A stretch of 64,000 nt of DNA from Physcomitrium patens (lineage: Eukaryota; Streptophyta; Bryopsida; Funariales; Funariaceae), in the NCBI RefSeq assembly GCF_000002425.4, contig NC_037261.1:8732701-8796700 (forward strand), in the 5' to 3' direction. Made by a program: the position numbers and the translations under genes. The first letter of the stretch is position 1; the number at the start of each line of letters is the position of its first letter. Shown here one piece after another: positions 1-12,523 of this stretch. The notes beneath the pieces were generated by a model, which saw only the letters and a program-made list of their open reading frames with translations, was not told where the DNA came from and ran no database searches.

Positions 1-143
1 GCCTTTGTAGTCCTAAGTCTTATTTTTGGCAATACGCATTCAAGTCTAATATTACATCACCTTTTTGAGTGACTTTCTAGTTCTCTTTAATAATACACGA
101 TTATATTGAGATTTTTTTTTCTTCGAGATTCATATATTTGACA
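1..143 (+). repeat. A1 5' LTR, right end only
   Basis: The stretch matches the last 142 bases of the A2 5' LTR (28795-28936) with only a few differences and ends in TTGACA, the usual ..CA end of this family. The rest of this LTR lies left of the window. Confidence 0.8.
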
Positions 144-363
144 ATTTGTCAAGAGTGCTAATATACTATTTCTATCGTGTTTTAGAAGTCAGTGGATCAT
201 CTCACTTCTATTGTTGTATTTTGAAGGTTCAAGACTACCCACCTTTAAAAAAAAATTATTTTTTATTTTCTAACATTGATCTATTCTTTAAAGAGGGTAG
301 ATTATCTTTCTTTGTGGAAATATTTATTAGAGGTTGCAGATTATCCTCCTCTAATTTAATTTT

Positions 364-1440
364 TTGAATTTGTTTGAGTTATCTATAGAAAAAAAGCTTA
401 TGGATACTACTCTTAATGGAAGTGAAAATAGATTTGTAATTATTATAGATCTTCATAAACTTGTTAACACTCTAACAGTAGAAATTTCATGTAATTGTAA
501 TGTGAATCATGGAAGTATTATGCCTACGCCTACAGAAGAAGTTCAGAGTCTGCAGTAAGAAGTTGTATAGTTAAGTAAAGCAAGTAGATCGACCTCACAA
601 CCAAATCCACAGAGTTTTGATTTTATAAGTATGACAGGGGCAAAGATTAATATACCTTAGAAATTCGATAGAATAAGATCAAAATTTTGAAGATTTTTGC
701 AACAAATCAAGCTCTATCTAAGATTGCATCCTTTCCAATACCATGATGGATTTACTCAAGTTGGATTCATAGATGCACTTCTATCAGGAAGTGCTCTCTC
801 ATCATTTGTAACTTTAATGTGAAAAGATTTGCAATTCTTTTATGATTTGAATTCATTCTTAGAAATATTTATGGCCACATTTGGAGAAAGTGATCAAGAA
901 TGAGTAGCAGAGACTAAGTTCTTATCTTTACGACAAGGATTATAATCAACCACCATATATGTTATTGAATTCCAAAACCTTGGTTGTGATGTGGACTGGA
1001 ATAACAAAGCACTTATCAATCAATTTTAATATGGATTGAAGAATAGTCTCAAAGATTTGTTATTAACAGTGCCAAAAGTAGAATCTTTAGAATAATTTAT
1101 TGTTCAAGCCATTGCATGCTATAATTGATTATTTGAAAGGCATCAAGAATAAAGATTTGAGTGGAGAGAAACAAGTCAAGTAATCACGGCAATTCCCAAG
1201 TTTTCTAAAATGTATTCATTAAAGTTGGAACTAATGTAAATTCATATGATACGTTTTGAACTTCTCATAGAGCAAGAAAAGACTCGACATCACCAAGAGG
1301 GTTTGTATTTATATTGTGGAGAAGCTAAGCACACTGCCCATCATTGTCCAAAGAAGCAAGCAATTACAAAATGAAGAACACAATAACAAAAAAAGATAAT
1401 GTATTGGAAAACAAGTTTTTCTAGCTACAATAGGCATCGT
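364..1440 (+). pseudogene. A1 gag remnant with CCHC zinc knuckle
   Basis: This is the gag part of A1. The clearest mark is the zinc knuckle at about 1306-1357, which reads LYCGEAKHTAHHCPKK and binds nucleic acid in intact relatives. The upstream text matches the gag regions of A2 and A3. It is broken with several disruptions and is not expected to make protein. Confidence 0.75.
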
Positions 1441-1489
1441 GCATCTAGAATCATGTACAACACTTAGTAAAGGTCCCATTTTCTCTTCA

Positions 1490-3420
1490 AATCCCCCACC
1501 TTATTTTACAATAGATGTATATTTAGGATCTAAAATCACAAAGTCTTTGCCTTATTAGATTTAAAAGCCTCGGCTTGTTTTATAGATGAAGATTTTGTCA
1601 AAAATAAAAAAATATCTTTAATCAAGAAAGTTAAATCCATACATGTAGAAGTCATATGTTGGTCATTCATTGTCTTCTAGAAGTGTTATCCATGAGACTG
1701 TTTCTTTAGATGTAGCAATTAAAGTTCATAATAGCATAGGAGTATTTAATGTAATAAGATCTCCCTCTAATCTAATTATTTTAGAATTATCATGACTAGA
1801 AAAATATAACCTTCAAATAGATTGGATTTCTCATAACTTTTCTTTTTTTGGTAGTATAATCAAAGATCGAGTTAGTGAAGTAGAAGTATAGAAGTCTAGT
1901 ACATCCAAACCTTTATTGATAGGTGTGAAAGCTTTCATATAAGTTACAAAAAAAAGATCATCTTTTGCTATATATGCTATGTTTATTTCTAATGGTAAAA
2001 AATTTCAAGTGATATTCCTAACCAATATCAACAATTTGAAGACATTTTTGAAAAAAAAAATGTAGATATTCTTTCAAAGCATCAATCTTATGATTAATTA
2101 ATTGATCTGCAAGGACGAGCTCAACCACCTTTCCAAAGAATCTATAGCTTATTGTAGAATGAATTTGCTACATTAAAGGAGTACATTGATGAGAACTTGG
2201 CAAAGACCTTCATACGTGATTCTAAATCTCTAGTCGAGGCTCCTATCTTATTTGTAAAGAAGAAAGATGGATCTCTATAGATGTATGTGGATTATTAAGG
2301 ACTCAATAAGATCACCATCAAAAATAGGTATCTTTTGCCTTTGATTTCAAGACTTCTTGACCAACTCAATCAAGCAAAGACCTATACGAAAATAGATCTA
2401 CAAAGAGCATACAACTTAGTTTGTATTAAAGAAGGAGATGAATAAAAGATTACCTTTTAAACTAGGTGTGGATATTTTGAATATGATGTCATGCCTTTTG
2501 GACTCACAAATGCACTGGCTACTTTTCAACATCTTGTGAATGATATTTTTTGTGAGTTTTTAAATGATTTTGTCATTTGCTATATAGATAACATTCTAAT
2601 CTACTCTAAAAACATGAACTTTATATTTATTATATATTAAAAAAACTTAAAGATATAAGATTATATGCCAAGTTAGAAAAGTTTGTATTCCGCACTATAA
2701 AAGTTGACTTTTTAAGGTACATCATTTCCAACAAAGGCTTTATGATGGATCCTAAGAAGGTCAAAACTATCATAGATTGGAAGATTCTAAGAACAATATA
2801 AGATGTGCAATGTTTTTTGGGCTTTATTTATTACTACCAAATCTTCATGAAGAACTTTTTTCAAGTTGCATCTCTATTTATACATTTGACTTATAAAGAA
2901 AAACTTGAGTGGAATAAAGAAGCACAAGCATCATTTGATGCTTTAAAGAAGGAATTTATTTTTGCACCAATCTTGTATTGTGTCGACTTTTCTAAGGTAT
3001 TTTTTATGGAAATAGATGCGTCAAACTTTGCTATAGATGTTGTATTGTCACAAATAAGAATAGATAATAAATTCCATCTAATAGCTTTTTATTCTAGGAA
3101 ATTTTCAGCATTTGAGATTAATTATGAGATTCATGACAAAGAGCTCCTTGCAATTGTGGATTTATTTTAAGAATGGCATCATTATCTAGAAGGCACTTCA
3201 AATCCAATTATCGTATATATAGATCATAAGAACCTCGAGTATTTCATGTCAATGTGTATTTTGAATCGTCATCAAGCCTATTGGAGCATGTTTTTATCCA
3301 GTTTCAATTTCAAGATTACTTATTGACCGAGAAAACAACAAAGTCTATCAGATGCCCTTTTTAGATGTTCTTATCTTGTACCAAAAGAAGAAGATGCATC
3401 TTTTTATCAATAAAGATCGA
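1490..3420 (+). pseudogene. A1 protease, reverse transcriptase and RNase H remnant
   Basis: A protease-like stretch lies near 1500-1650. Reverse transcriptase follows at about 2130-2760, with [10 protein letters not shown] near 2255 and [13 protein letters not shown] near 2490. RNase H runs from about 2805 to 3400, with FSKVFFMEIDASNFAI near 2985 and INYEIHDKELLAIV near 3118. This is the standard Gypsy pol order. It is broken with many disruptions. Confidence 0.8.
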
Positions 3421-3647
3421 TTATCTTGAAGTCTAAGCATTTTTATCTTCAAGCAATAAAATCAACATTGACTGTTGATTTAACTTTTGTCAAGAAAATT
3501 TAATTAAGTATGTCTTGTGATTTTATTATTCATGATATCTAATATTTTTCTTCTAAGTCCTATGATACTTCAAAGTTTGAGTTGAAGGACAATCTACTAT
3601 ATTTTGAAGATTTCTTGTATATTCTTAAAGATGAGGCGCGGTTACGT

Positions 3648-4978
3648 TGTCGTATTACATGTTATCTTGTTTGGAAATGCATCGAGCACCTAGCTGTGGA
3701 GGATGAGGTTGTGTTTCATAAGTATCCCAGAAATCCTAATAGATTTCACCTATACGAGAAGAATATAATCTGAATTTCAATTCAAAAGTACTAAAAACCC
3801 TCTTCTTAGTAGCCTTAACCATACCTAAATTCCAATTACCTTATTACTTTCATATTTAAGCAATTTAGATTTTTCTTCTAAGCCCTAATTCTAATCAATG
3901 AGCTTTAATAAGCTATAACACCCAATCTAACCATCCTATTGATGTAAAATTTTGCATGTAATTATCAATGTAAGTCTTCTATATGTTGAAGAATTTTTAG
4001 CCTAGTCCAACTTACAAATTGTGAAAAAATCTCTAAAAATTGCATTGATGTCACTCAATCGCCAACTTGAAAAGTGAAGTAGAAATCCCAGCACTGATTT
4101 CTCCTTTTCTAATTGTTAACTTTGACTCAAATTTGGTGTAGAGCTTGATCTTCAAGTCCTTCAATACCATGCCAAATTTCACCTTGATCCTACTTATAGA
4201 TCTCCTAATACCACAGAAATCTACCCACTCTCAAACTGCCAACTTCTGAAACCCTCTTGTGTTTAAAACCAAATATGTCTAAACCATGCTATTAGATTAT
4301 GACAAAATTTTGTATATACTTAGTACACCTAATAATCCAAATATTAGTAAATTTTTAACTATAGATACTACACCAATTGCACAAATTAGCTAAAATTTCT
4401 AACTCTAATTATATTATATAAAATCCAAATTACTAATATAAATCTTGACTTTGAACAATAATTGCTAAGTCCTTCAAAATCCTCCAAAAACAATCCTTAT
4501 GCCTTTGAAAAGAACTTCAAGCTAGCTTTCAAATCCTATTCTTTGATCTTCGAATGAATCCATATTTTGCCCTATGCCATCGTTTTTGTGACCAGAGATC
4601 TGATTTCGACCCTAACTCACAAACGGCCGACCCGCGAGTATCAATCTAATCTATCCTAGGGATTTTTTAGCCCAACTTACTCTCAACTTAACTCTTGTTT
4701 CAACTATACTAATTATTTACCTCATCTAATCTGATTTTATTAATTTATGGTCTTTTTAAGGAAGTAGAAGAGCTTCTACAACCTAGAAGGTAAAATTAGT
4801 AACTAACTTTCAACTTATTAACTATTAAAATAAGAAAATAACTTAAAAAGCTTTTAAAAAGTTTTTAAAAAGCCATTGTTAGATACTTCAAATCATAATT
4901 TAATTAAGATAATTAAATATTAATTAGAAATTCAATTTTGATTATAATTACACTATATAGTCGTATTACATCATGACA
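3648..4978 (+). mobile_element. X element, 1.33-kb non-coding insertion inside A1
   Basis: A2 and A3 run straight from the RNase H end to the integrase start at the equivalent place, whereas A1 carries about 1.33 kb of unrelated, C-poor, non-coding DNA. The insert begins TGTCGTATTACATG and ends TCATGACA. The 12-base word GTCGTATTACAT occurs near both ends, at 3649-3660 and 4960-4971. The first 80 or so bases match sequence starting at 63500 and, inverted, sequence ending near 60713, so the word belongs to the element and not only to the target site. TG..CA ends and no coding content suggest a solo LTR or a non-autonomous LTR element. I see no clean target-site duplication. Confidence 0.5.
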
Positions 4979-4984
4979 ATGAGT

Positions 4985-6225
4985 CCTTCAAGCTCGTCAT
5001 GATTTGCCAACAGTGGGATATTTTTAATACAATAAGACTTTGGAGCTAATTTCAAGAGATTTTTCATGGCCTTAAATGTAGAAGGCAGTCAAAAACTTTG
5101 TATGATCATGTGATACTTGTTCAAGATCTAAAATCCCTCGCCATTGAACTTATAGACTTCTTTAATCGTTACTAATTTTAGAACAACTATGGTCTTCTGT
5201 TTTCATGGATTTTATCATGGATCTTCTAGTCTCAGATTTATATGGCTCTTTTTTTATAATCGTAGATCTCTTCACCAAAATAGTATATTTTGTATTATGT
5301 AAAAAATCTATTTCAGGTAAAAAAATAACTAAGCTTTTTATTGACAATATCTATCACTATCAAGGATTGCCAAAGGATATTATATTGGATAGGGAGACTC
5401 AATTTGTATCAAGATTTTGGAGAACTATAATCTGGATTCTAAAGGTAGATATAAAGATTTCTTCAGCTTTTCATCTTTAAATTAATGGACAAACAGAATG
5501 GATAAATCAAGTTTTGGAGCAGTATTTAAGATGTACCATCAACTATAATCAAGATGATTGGACAATTATTTTGCCATTAGTAGAGTTTACATACAATAAT
5601 TTGGTATATTCTTCTATTCAACAATGTTGAAAATGTTGACTTTTCAAAAGTTGATAATTTTGCAGTGAAAGATTTAGCAAATCATTTATCAGAGCTACAT
5701 GCAACAATGAAGATACAATTAAAGGAAGCTCAAAAATGGAAAAAATCAACGTTGATGCCTATTATAAGGAGCAACCATAATTTAATGTAGGTGATAAGGT
5801 ATGATTATTTTGTTGCAATATCAAGACTATTTGTCCTTATGATAAGTTAGACTATCGTGGACTGAGACTTTTTTCTATTTGTGAACAAATCATTCCTATT
5901 GCTTATCAATTACATCTACAAGAATCTATGAAGATCTACTATGTATTTCACGTATTTTTTCTTGAGCCATGTAAAATAGTGAATGTATTGAGAAGAAGAC
6001 AAATATCACTTCTTTTTATAGAAATAGATAATAATTAAGAATTTAAGATAGAAGAAGTTTTAGATTCAAGGTGGCACCAAAATAGGTTGAAATATTTTAT
6101 TCATTGGTATAGATATGATATTAGCAAATGCACATAAGGGCCATCAAAGAATCTTGCAAATGTAGCAAAGAAAGTTGAAGCCTTTCATCAACAACATCCG
6201 TCAAAACTAAGATAAAGAATAGCAA
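4985..6225 (+). pseudogene. A1 integrase and chromodomain-like remnant
   Basis: The integrase core is recognised by MDFIMDLLVSDLYGSFF near 5205 and the FTKIVYFV stretch after it, matching the better preserved A3 integrase near 34800. The tail near 6030-6220 has the chromodomain pattern, with paired aromatic residues and the ending VAKKVEAFHQQHPSK. It is broken with many disruptions. Confidence 0.75.
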
Positions 6226-6317
6226 ATCTTTGTTGTAAAAGAAACAAGATCAAAGGAAGATAATATTCTATCTTCTATCTTTTTTTATAATTTGAATGTA
6301 TTTGTGATGCTAAAGAG

Positions 6318-6740
6318 ATGGAGAATCATCAACCACTAGATATAATTGAAGAGCTTTTATTTATGGATTTATAAGATGAAATATTGCAATTGTCTCAACT
6401 TTTATGACAACAAAATTGAGATGAAGATCCTTAACAATGACATGTCTTTCCTCAAATAGATGGTAAGATATAATGTGTTTGGTATCACGACCTTGGAAGA
6501 GATGTTCGATGTTTGGTGATTTTATTAAAAGTAGGAATAATTCTAGACAGTGTTCCAAATATTTTATTTGAAAGAAGTTACAAAGGCCTCAACAATGACC
6601 AAATAATAAGGTGGTCTTCTTGCCTTGATATGGGACACTATCGATAGCTGAGAGGGCCTATTAACCATCTTCAAAGAAAACAAAGTTCGGAATATGTGGC
6701 AAATATAATTTCTCACATCTTAGACTTCCTCAACATATGA
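6318..6740 (+). pseudogene. A1 extra 3' open segment after the chromodomain
   Basis: An ATG at 6318 starts text reading MENHQP, which is shared with A2 (ATG at 40087) and A3 (ATG at 35950). The segment runs about 420 bases and its final part, reading VPNILFERSYKGLNN, ends just before the 3' LTR. It matches no Gypsy domain I know. Conservation of start, spacing and ending in separate copies suggests it once encoded an accessory protein. It is broken here. Confidence 0.5.
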
Positions 6741-6781
6741 AGATTGCTCTTCATGGAACTTATCCTTAGAAAGAGAAGTAA

Positions 6782-7302
6782 TGTCTTGATCATATATATT
6801 TATCTCAATTATTACTTATATGATTAAATAGAAGTAAGTAAATATAGATTAATTTCATAAAGTCTTCTAGAAAAGCTTCATAGAAGCTTTATAGATGCAA
6901 TTTTTACTTTAGATGTATTTGTAGGTTGAAAACTTGGCCAACAAGTTAATCACGTGTTAGTAGCTTGTGGAACACGTTAACCATGTGGCACATACATAAA
7001 TAACTTGCCTTGCAAGTTTAGAAATGTGGTTAATAAAGTCAACACGTTTTGGAGGTCCTATAGGATAGCGATCTATAGCTCGAAGTTAAGAATATATATG
7101 GAAGCAATAGTGAAACCTTCTTCACTCTTATCAATATCTTTCTAGTCCATAATCTTATTTCAAGACTTTTCGGACTTCTTATTTTTGGCAATAGTCATTT
7201 TAGTCTAATATTACATCACCTTTTTAAATGCCTTTCTGGTTCTTTTCAATGATAGAAGAGTATATTGAGAATTTTCTTTCTTTGAGATTCATCTCCTTGA
7301 TA
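6782..7302 (+). repeat. A1 3' LTR
   Basis: It begins TGTCTTGATCATATAT and ends near CTCCTTGATA, about 521 bases long. It aligns along its length with the A2 5' LTR (527 bases), including the paired AAGCTT words, the CAACAAGTTAA stretch and the GGCAATAG..CATT stretch near the end. Internal sequence lies directly to its left. Confidence 0.8.
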
Positions 7303-7459
7303 ATCAATCACTTATAAATACATATAAGAGAAAAATCACGTTCAAAAAGCTTTTAAAAAGTTTTTCTATAAGATATTATTAAATTAATTTACTTTTATTT
7401 ATTTCTACTTTTTCATATTATCTAAGTAAATATTAAAGTTAATATATATGTTTGTGAAA
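7303..7459 (-). repeat. A4 3' LTR fragment, antisense
   Basis: The reverse complement begins near TCACAAACATATATATT and continues with the family's AGATAATATG and AAATAAATAAAAG stretches, as in the solo LTR at 48372-48908. It stops where A1 ends at 7302. Confidence 0.55.
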
Positions 7460-10400
7460 TTATTCTCCCTTCTAAGGATGAATTCTATATGAAGTCGTAA
7501 TCACATGTTGATGAAGTCCAAAATGTAATAAATTATATTTGTCAGATATTTTAATTTTTATTCTCTCTAAAGGTAACTGATAGGTCCTCTCAGCCATCAA
7601 TAATGTTCCATTTTAGGATGAAAAGATAACCTTGATATTGGATTATTGTTGAAGCCTTCATAACTTCCTTCACATAAAATATTTATAATACCATCAAGAA
7701 TTGTTCATACCTTCAATAAATTCATTAAATATTGAGAGTTTTTTCTAAGATTGTGATATCAAATGCATTATATCTTATCATTTATTTGAAGGAAAACATA
7801 TCATTCTTCAAAGATCTTCACTTCTAATACATTGTCTTGAAGGTTGTAGCAATTGCAATGACTTGCTCACTAAATCAATAATCAGTAATTCTTAAATTGA
7901 ATTTAATGGATGTTAATTCTTTATCTTATTAGTGCAATTAATACAAAGAAATTACAATAAAGGATAGAAGATGGAATGCAATCTTCATTAAACATTCTTT
8001 CTTTTACAACAAAGATTTGCTTGACTCTTCATTTTAATTTTGATGGATGTTATTGATGAATCATTTGTAAAATTCTTTGCTAACTTCAATTACATTTACT
8101 AATATTATATCCATACTAATGAATAAGATATTTCAGCCTAATTCAACTTTTCCTTGAATCTAAGACTACTTCTATCTCAAATTCTTAATTATTATTCACT
8201 TCTATAGAAAATAATGGTATTTGTTTTTTTTTCAAGATATTCATTGTTTAATATGGCTTAAGAAGAAACACATGAAATATAGAATGTAGTTAATAGTATA
8301 CTACAAATATTTCTTCAAAATTTAATTCATTCACTATGTTTATCTATCAATTTGAAGATGAAAAACCAAAGATAGTTGTACATCTATATTTAGAATCTTG
8401 AAAAGAATTCTCTAAAACCTTGATACAAATTGAGTCCCCATATTTGATATAATATCCTTAGATAATCCATGATATCAATAGATGTTATCAATAAAAAAAA
8501 AACTTAGATGTTTCTTCACATATAATAGATTTTATATATAGTACAAAATGTACTATTTTGGTAAAACAATCTACTATCACGTATATAGAATCATAAGAAT
8601 TTAAGACTAAAAGATTTATGATAAAATCTATAGAAACAAAAGACCACGGTTGTTTTAGAATAGATAATAGTTGAAGAAGTTTATAAAGTCAATGATGAGG
8701 AATATTTGACTTTGAACAAATATCACATGATTATACAAAGTTTTTAATTTCTTTCTACTTTTGAGGCTACTAAAATTTTCTAGATATTAGCTCTAAAGTC
8801 TTATTATATCTAAAATATCTTACTAATAGGAAGTTGTGATGAACTTGAAGAACACAAAATTATGATTTATTTCTTAAAATATATAAATATTCTTTAAAAT
8901 AGAATAAACTATTCTTAAACTTGAACTTAGAAGTATCATGAAACTTAAAAGAATTATTCTTAATATCATGAACAAGATGATCAAAGAACATACTCAATTA
9001 AACTTGCTTGACAAAGATTGAATAAAAAATCAATTCTAATTTCATTGTTCAAAGATGAAAATGTTTAAACTTCAAGAAAATTATTCTATATTAACCAAAA
9101 GCTACATTTCTTTCTTTAAATACAAAATAAGGATGTTTAATAAATCTTGTTATTTTTTTAGTTGATAAATGATTTTGATAAAAACATGTTCAAATAGACA
9201 TAGCAATGATTCAAAACACATGCTACTATGAAATATTCAAGGTTTTTGTGATCTGTATAATAATGACTAAATTAGAAGCGTCTTTTAGATAATGATGCCA
9301 TTCTTAAATGAACCCCCGATTGTAAGAACCTCTTTATTGTCAATCTTATAATTGATATTAGATACTAAAAGTTTCTTAAAATAAAAATTAAATAGCCATT
9401 GAATAGAGTTTTTAATCTGCTTTCATTTGTAATAATATAGCATTCAAAATAAAATCCAATATATTTGGATCTATAAATAATACCTTAGAGAAGTCAATAT
9501 AATACAGGATTGGTACAAAAATAAATATTATCTTCAAAGTTTTAATAAATGCTCTTAATTCTCTGCTCCACTTAAGTTTTTTTTTACATGATAAACGTTT
9601 AAGTAGAGATGTAATTTAAGAAAAGTTTCTAATGAAGGTTTGATAATAATAAGAAAATTTCAAAAAATATTATACATCTCTTATTATTTTTGAAATCTTC
9701 TAATCTATGATGGTTTGAACTTTCTTAGGATATATAATAAATCTATCATTTGAAATAATATATCATAAGAAATCAAATTAAATAGTATGAAATATATATT
9801 TTTTTATTTTGGCATATAATCTTACATCTCTAAGTTTTTGTAATATATAAAAAATATAAAATTTTTACTCTTTTATATTCTTATAATAGATTAAAATATT
9901 ATTTAAATAGTAGATAGTAAATTTATCAAGAAATTCTTAAAAGACATCATTCATAAGATGTTAAAAAGGAGCAAAGGCATTTGTGAGTCCAAAAGTCATG
10001 ACATTGTATTCAAAAAAAATATCCCTAATTTAAAATGTTGGCTTTTATTCATTTTTTTTAATATGTATCAAGTTATATGCTTTGTATAGATCAAATTTAG
10101 TATAGATCTTAACTTAATTCAATTGATCAAAAATTCTTGATATCAAGGATGAAAGATACATATTCTTGATATTAATCTTGTTGAACCATCCATAATTCAC
10201 ACACATCCACACTAATTGATCTTTTTTTCCTTTACAAATAAGATAGAAGCTCTTGCTAGAAATTTTAAATAGTATACAAAATTTTTAGTCATATTCTCTT
10301 CAGCAATCATAAAGGCAATGCCTTAAAAAAATATTATATTTTTCTTTTCAAAAATATCTTGATAATCTTATAATTTATTTGTCCTCATAAGAATGATTGT

Positions 10401-10600
10401 ATAATAATGTTTTGACAAGAAATAAGAAAGTTCAAAAACTAAGTAGTGTGTTTCCAGATGTTTCAAGATCTTTTATTCTAAATATCCTAAAGATAGGTAT
10501 CAAAAGTATGTAAAGATATTAGTAGTCTTATGAAGCATTTTTAATTTAAGAAGTTTTGTATTTAGCCTAGGTGATTTTATTAATCTAGTGTTAATATCAA
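7303..10600 (-). mobile_element. Antisense Ty3/Gypsy remnant A4, 3' half
   Basis: The reverse complement reads as the same family as A1-A3. From right to left on the plus strand it shows reverse transcriptase (about 9880-10260), RNase H (about 9250-9500), an integrase core (about 8430-8720) and the segment before the LTR (about 7460-8100). A partial 3' LTR lies at 7303-7459, where A1 begins abruptly, so A1 probably inserted into this LTR. The upstream half is missing and Copia-like sequence takes over near 10.5-10.6 kb. It is very AT-rich and heavily broken. Confidence 0.65.
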
Positions 10601-12350
10601 AGTTATGCATAATTAATTTTTTTGACTTGTATAATCTATTGTCAAGATCTTTTTTTCTTTATTTATGATTTAATGTAACTTATGTGCAAGAATAATAACA
10701 TATTGCTTAAGATCAAAGATACAAAAGTTTTCAAATTCTATTATTTGGCCAATAGACAATATATTTCTTTCAAAACTATAAATGTAGCAAACCTCTTTGA
10801 GAGTCTTTATTTCTTCAATTGGCATAAATTAATAAATAGAATCTTACTGTATAATTGTATAGATATTGACTTAACAAAAGTAATTGTATTATTATAGAAG
10901 TTGTTTATTTGATTGAAAGCAAAGTATTCTCTAATAAAATGCTTCAAAGTACCAAATCTACAATCTATTTATTATCATCCATATTTTGAAGTGCTAGAAG
11001 TTTAAATATTTCTAAGATGCTTTTAAGTCTTAGTAGATCAAATAGATTAAGATTTTAATAATATTCTTCTGTGATATTGATGCTATAATTGTTATGTATT
11101 GGTGATGCATATAAAAACATACATAGGTTGTTGACAATTGAATAAGTGTTTTTATTTGAATGTTTGTAATCTTAATGAATATTAAGAATTGTATTGACAT
11201 GAGTTCAATAGACATTCAATGTGTATTTTTTTTTCACATTATTGACAAATTAGTGAGCTTTGTGCATGTTCATGTTATTGATATTAGGGTCCTTGCCTAT
11301 TTGTTCTAGATTAATTCTAGCTTTGGTAATATAAAGGTTCTTTGTAAAACTTATTATAGTAGATCTACTGAATTTGCATAAAAAAGCTTCATTAACAAGT
11401 TTTTGAGTTTTTTTTAGAATGGTGTTAGTTTCTTTCATATACAAGCAAATCACAATTCATCTAGAATTGATAAGTTTTTCTCATTCTATATATGAATTAT
11501 AAGTTTTTTAAAATGCTTTGATAGACAATTGAATACTTTATGAATTAAAATTGTTGGTGGTTGAGTCAAGTTGATGGCCTTTAGATCCCTAATAACATTG
11601 GTAACATATTGCATAAAAGAAGTAATATCTTAATATTCATCCATGCATAAATTTTTCTAATAATGGAGTATAATCATAGTATCAAATATAATATTAGTAA
11701 AAAATATATGCTTGAAGTGATTCCAAGATTTTGAAGGATCTTAAATGTTGAAGATGGTGTAATAAAAATCAAGAAAAAAAGAAGTTATATGAAGGCCTTT
11801 GTGCATCTTTTGTATTTACAATCAATCTCAAGGATCCTTGAACTAGTAGTATTATCTTTGATTTTTATCATTTATATCATTTTATGTTAACAAAATATCT
11901 TTAAGTTTAAAAAGACTTTATAAATCTTTTTTTTTATAATATTTTTTGCATCATCATGGTCCAATATTTATAGTTTGTAAGATCTATTAATATGGTTTTT
12001 TTGAAACAAATACTTTTGTGAGTACTCATTGGTGATATTTTATAGATATAAAGATATAAAGTATGCAGTGTAAAGAAGAAGAGTTTTAAGTATTGAAAAG
12101 AAGAAATGAAGAAAGACACAACAAATAGATGTTATCAAAGAACTCAAGAAAAAAAATATACGGATATATGATATTATTGGTAAAAAATACTTTGATAGAA
12201 AAATAAGATCACAATATTTGTAAATACTATGTTGCAATGCATACAATAGATCAATCTTAAGGAAAAAAAATTGAAATGAATGAAAGGCCTTTGATAAGAA
12301 AGAAATGACAATGCTCCAGAATTCTACATATAAAATTTACTTTGATACCA
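10600..12350 (-). mobile_element. Copia-like LTR element, 5' internal part, antisense
   Basis: The minus strand starts at a primer-binding site (12341-12350, TGGTATCAAA) and continues into gag. NYKYWTMMMQKIL near 11940-11990 matches the NY.YW motif of Copia gag. Further on, TSFMQYVTNVIRDLKAIN near 11570-11630 fits the UBN2-type gag core. Near 10680-10800 the reading RNILSIGQII fits the pre-integrase region of Copia pol. The order is that of Ty1/Copia. Reverse transcriptase and later parts are absent. It is broken with many disruptions. Confidence 0.55.
12341..12350 (-). other. Primer-binding site of the Copia-like element
   Basis: On the minus strand the bases TGGTATCAAA directly follow a ..TTCA LTR end. 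This matches the usual plant primer-binding site for initiator methionine tRNA, whose common form is TGGTATCAGAGC. Confidence 0.6.
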
Positions 12351-12523
12351 TGAACAAAACAACAAGATGAATCATAGATGAAGTAAAGCAAAAGAATCAA
12401 AAAAGTAATTAAAAGAGCACAAAAAGGATAATATTCTTAATTGACATACTATTACAAACTTCTAGAGTATAAATATATGTATTAAGATCTTATACTTTCA
12501 AATCTTAGTATAATAGTGTGACA
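12351..12523 (-). repeat. Short 5' LTR of the Copia-like element
   Basis: On the minus strand this 173-base stretch begins TGTCACACTATTATAC and ends TTGTTTTGTTCA, directly before the primer-binding site. TG..CA ends next to a primer-binding site are strong for an LTR. I did not find the 3' partner, so the outer limit rests on the TGTCA start alone. Confidence 0.5.

Larger units (their letters stand above)
1..7302 (+). mobile_element. Ty3/Gypsy LTR retrotransposon A1, decayed, cut by window edge
   Basis: This is a plus-strand Ty3/Gypsy fossil. In order it shows the tail of a 5' LTR, gag with a CCHC zinc knuckle, protease, reverse transcriptase, RNase H, an integrase core, a chromodomain-like tail, an extra open segment and a 3' LTR. 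The order RT, RNase H, integrase places it in Ty3/Gypsy, and the chromodomain-like end suggests a chromovirus. It is broken, with dozens of disruptions. A 1.33-kb non-coding element is inserted between the RNase H and integrase parts. Its 5' half is almost identical to element A2 near 28.8-38.3 kb. The right end abuts an antisense LTR of a relative, so A1 probably inserted there. Confidence 0.9.

Noticed and set aside
3649-4971. GTCGTATTACAT at both ends of the A1 insertion as a 12-base target-site duplication
   Set aside because: The same word adjoins the same inner sequence in two other copies, so it is more likely an element end.
10682-10897. Plus-strand open frame of 71 codons
   Set aside because: The minus strand of the same DNA reads as a Copia pol segment (RNILSIGQII), which explains it better.
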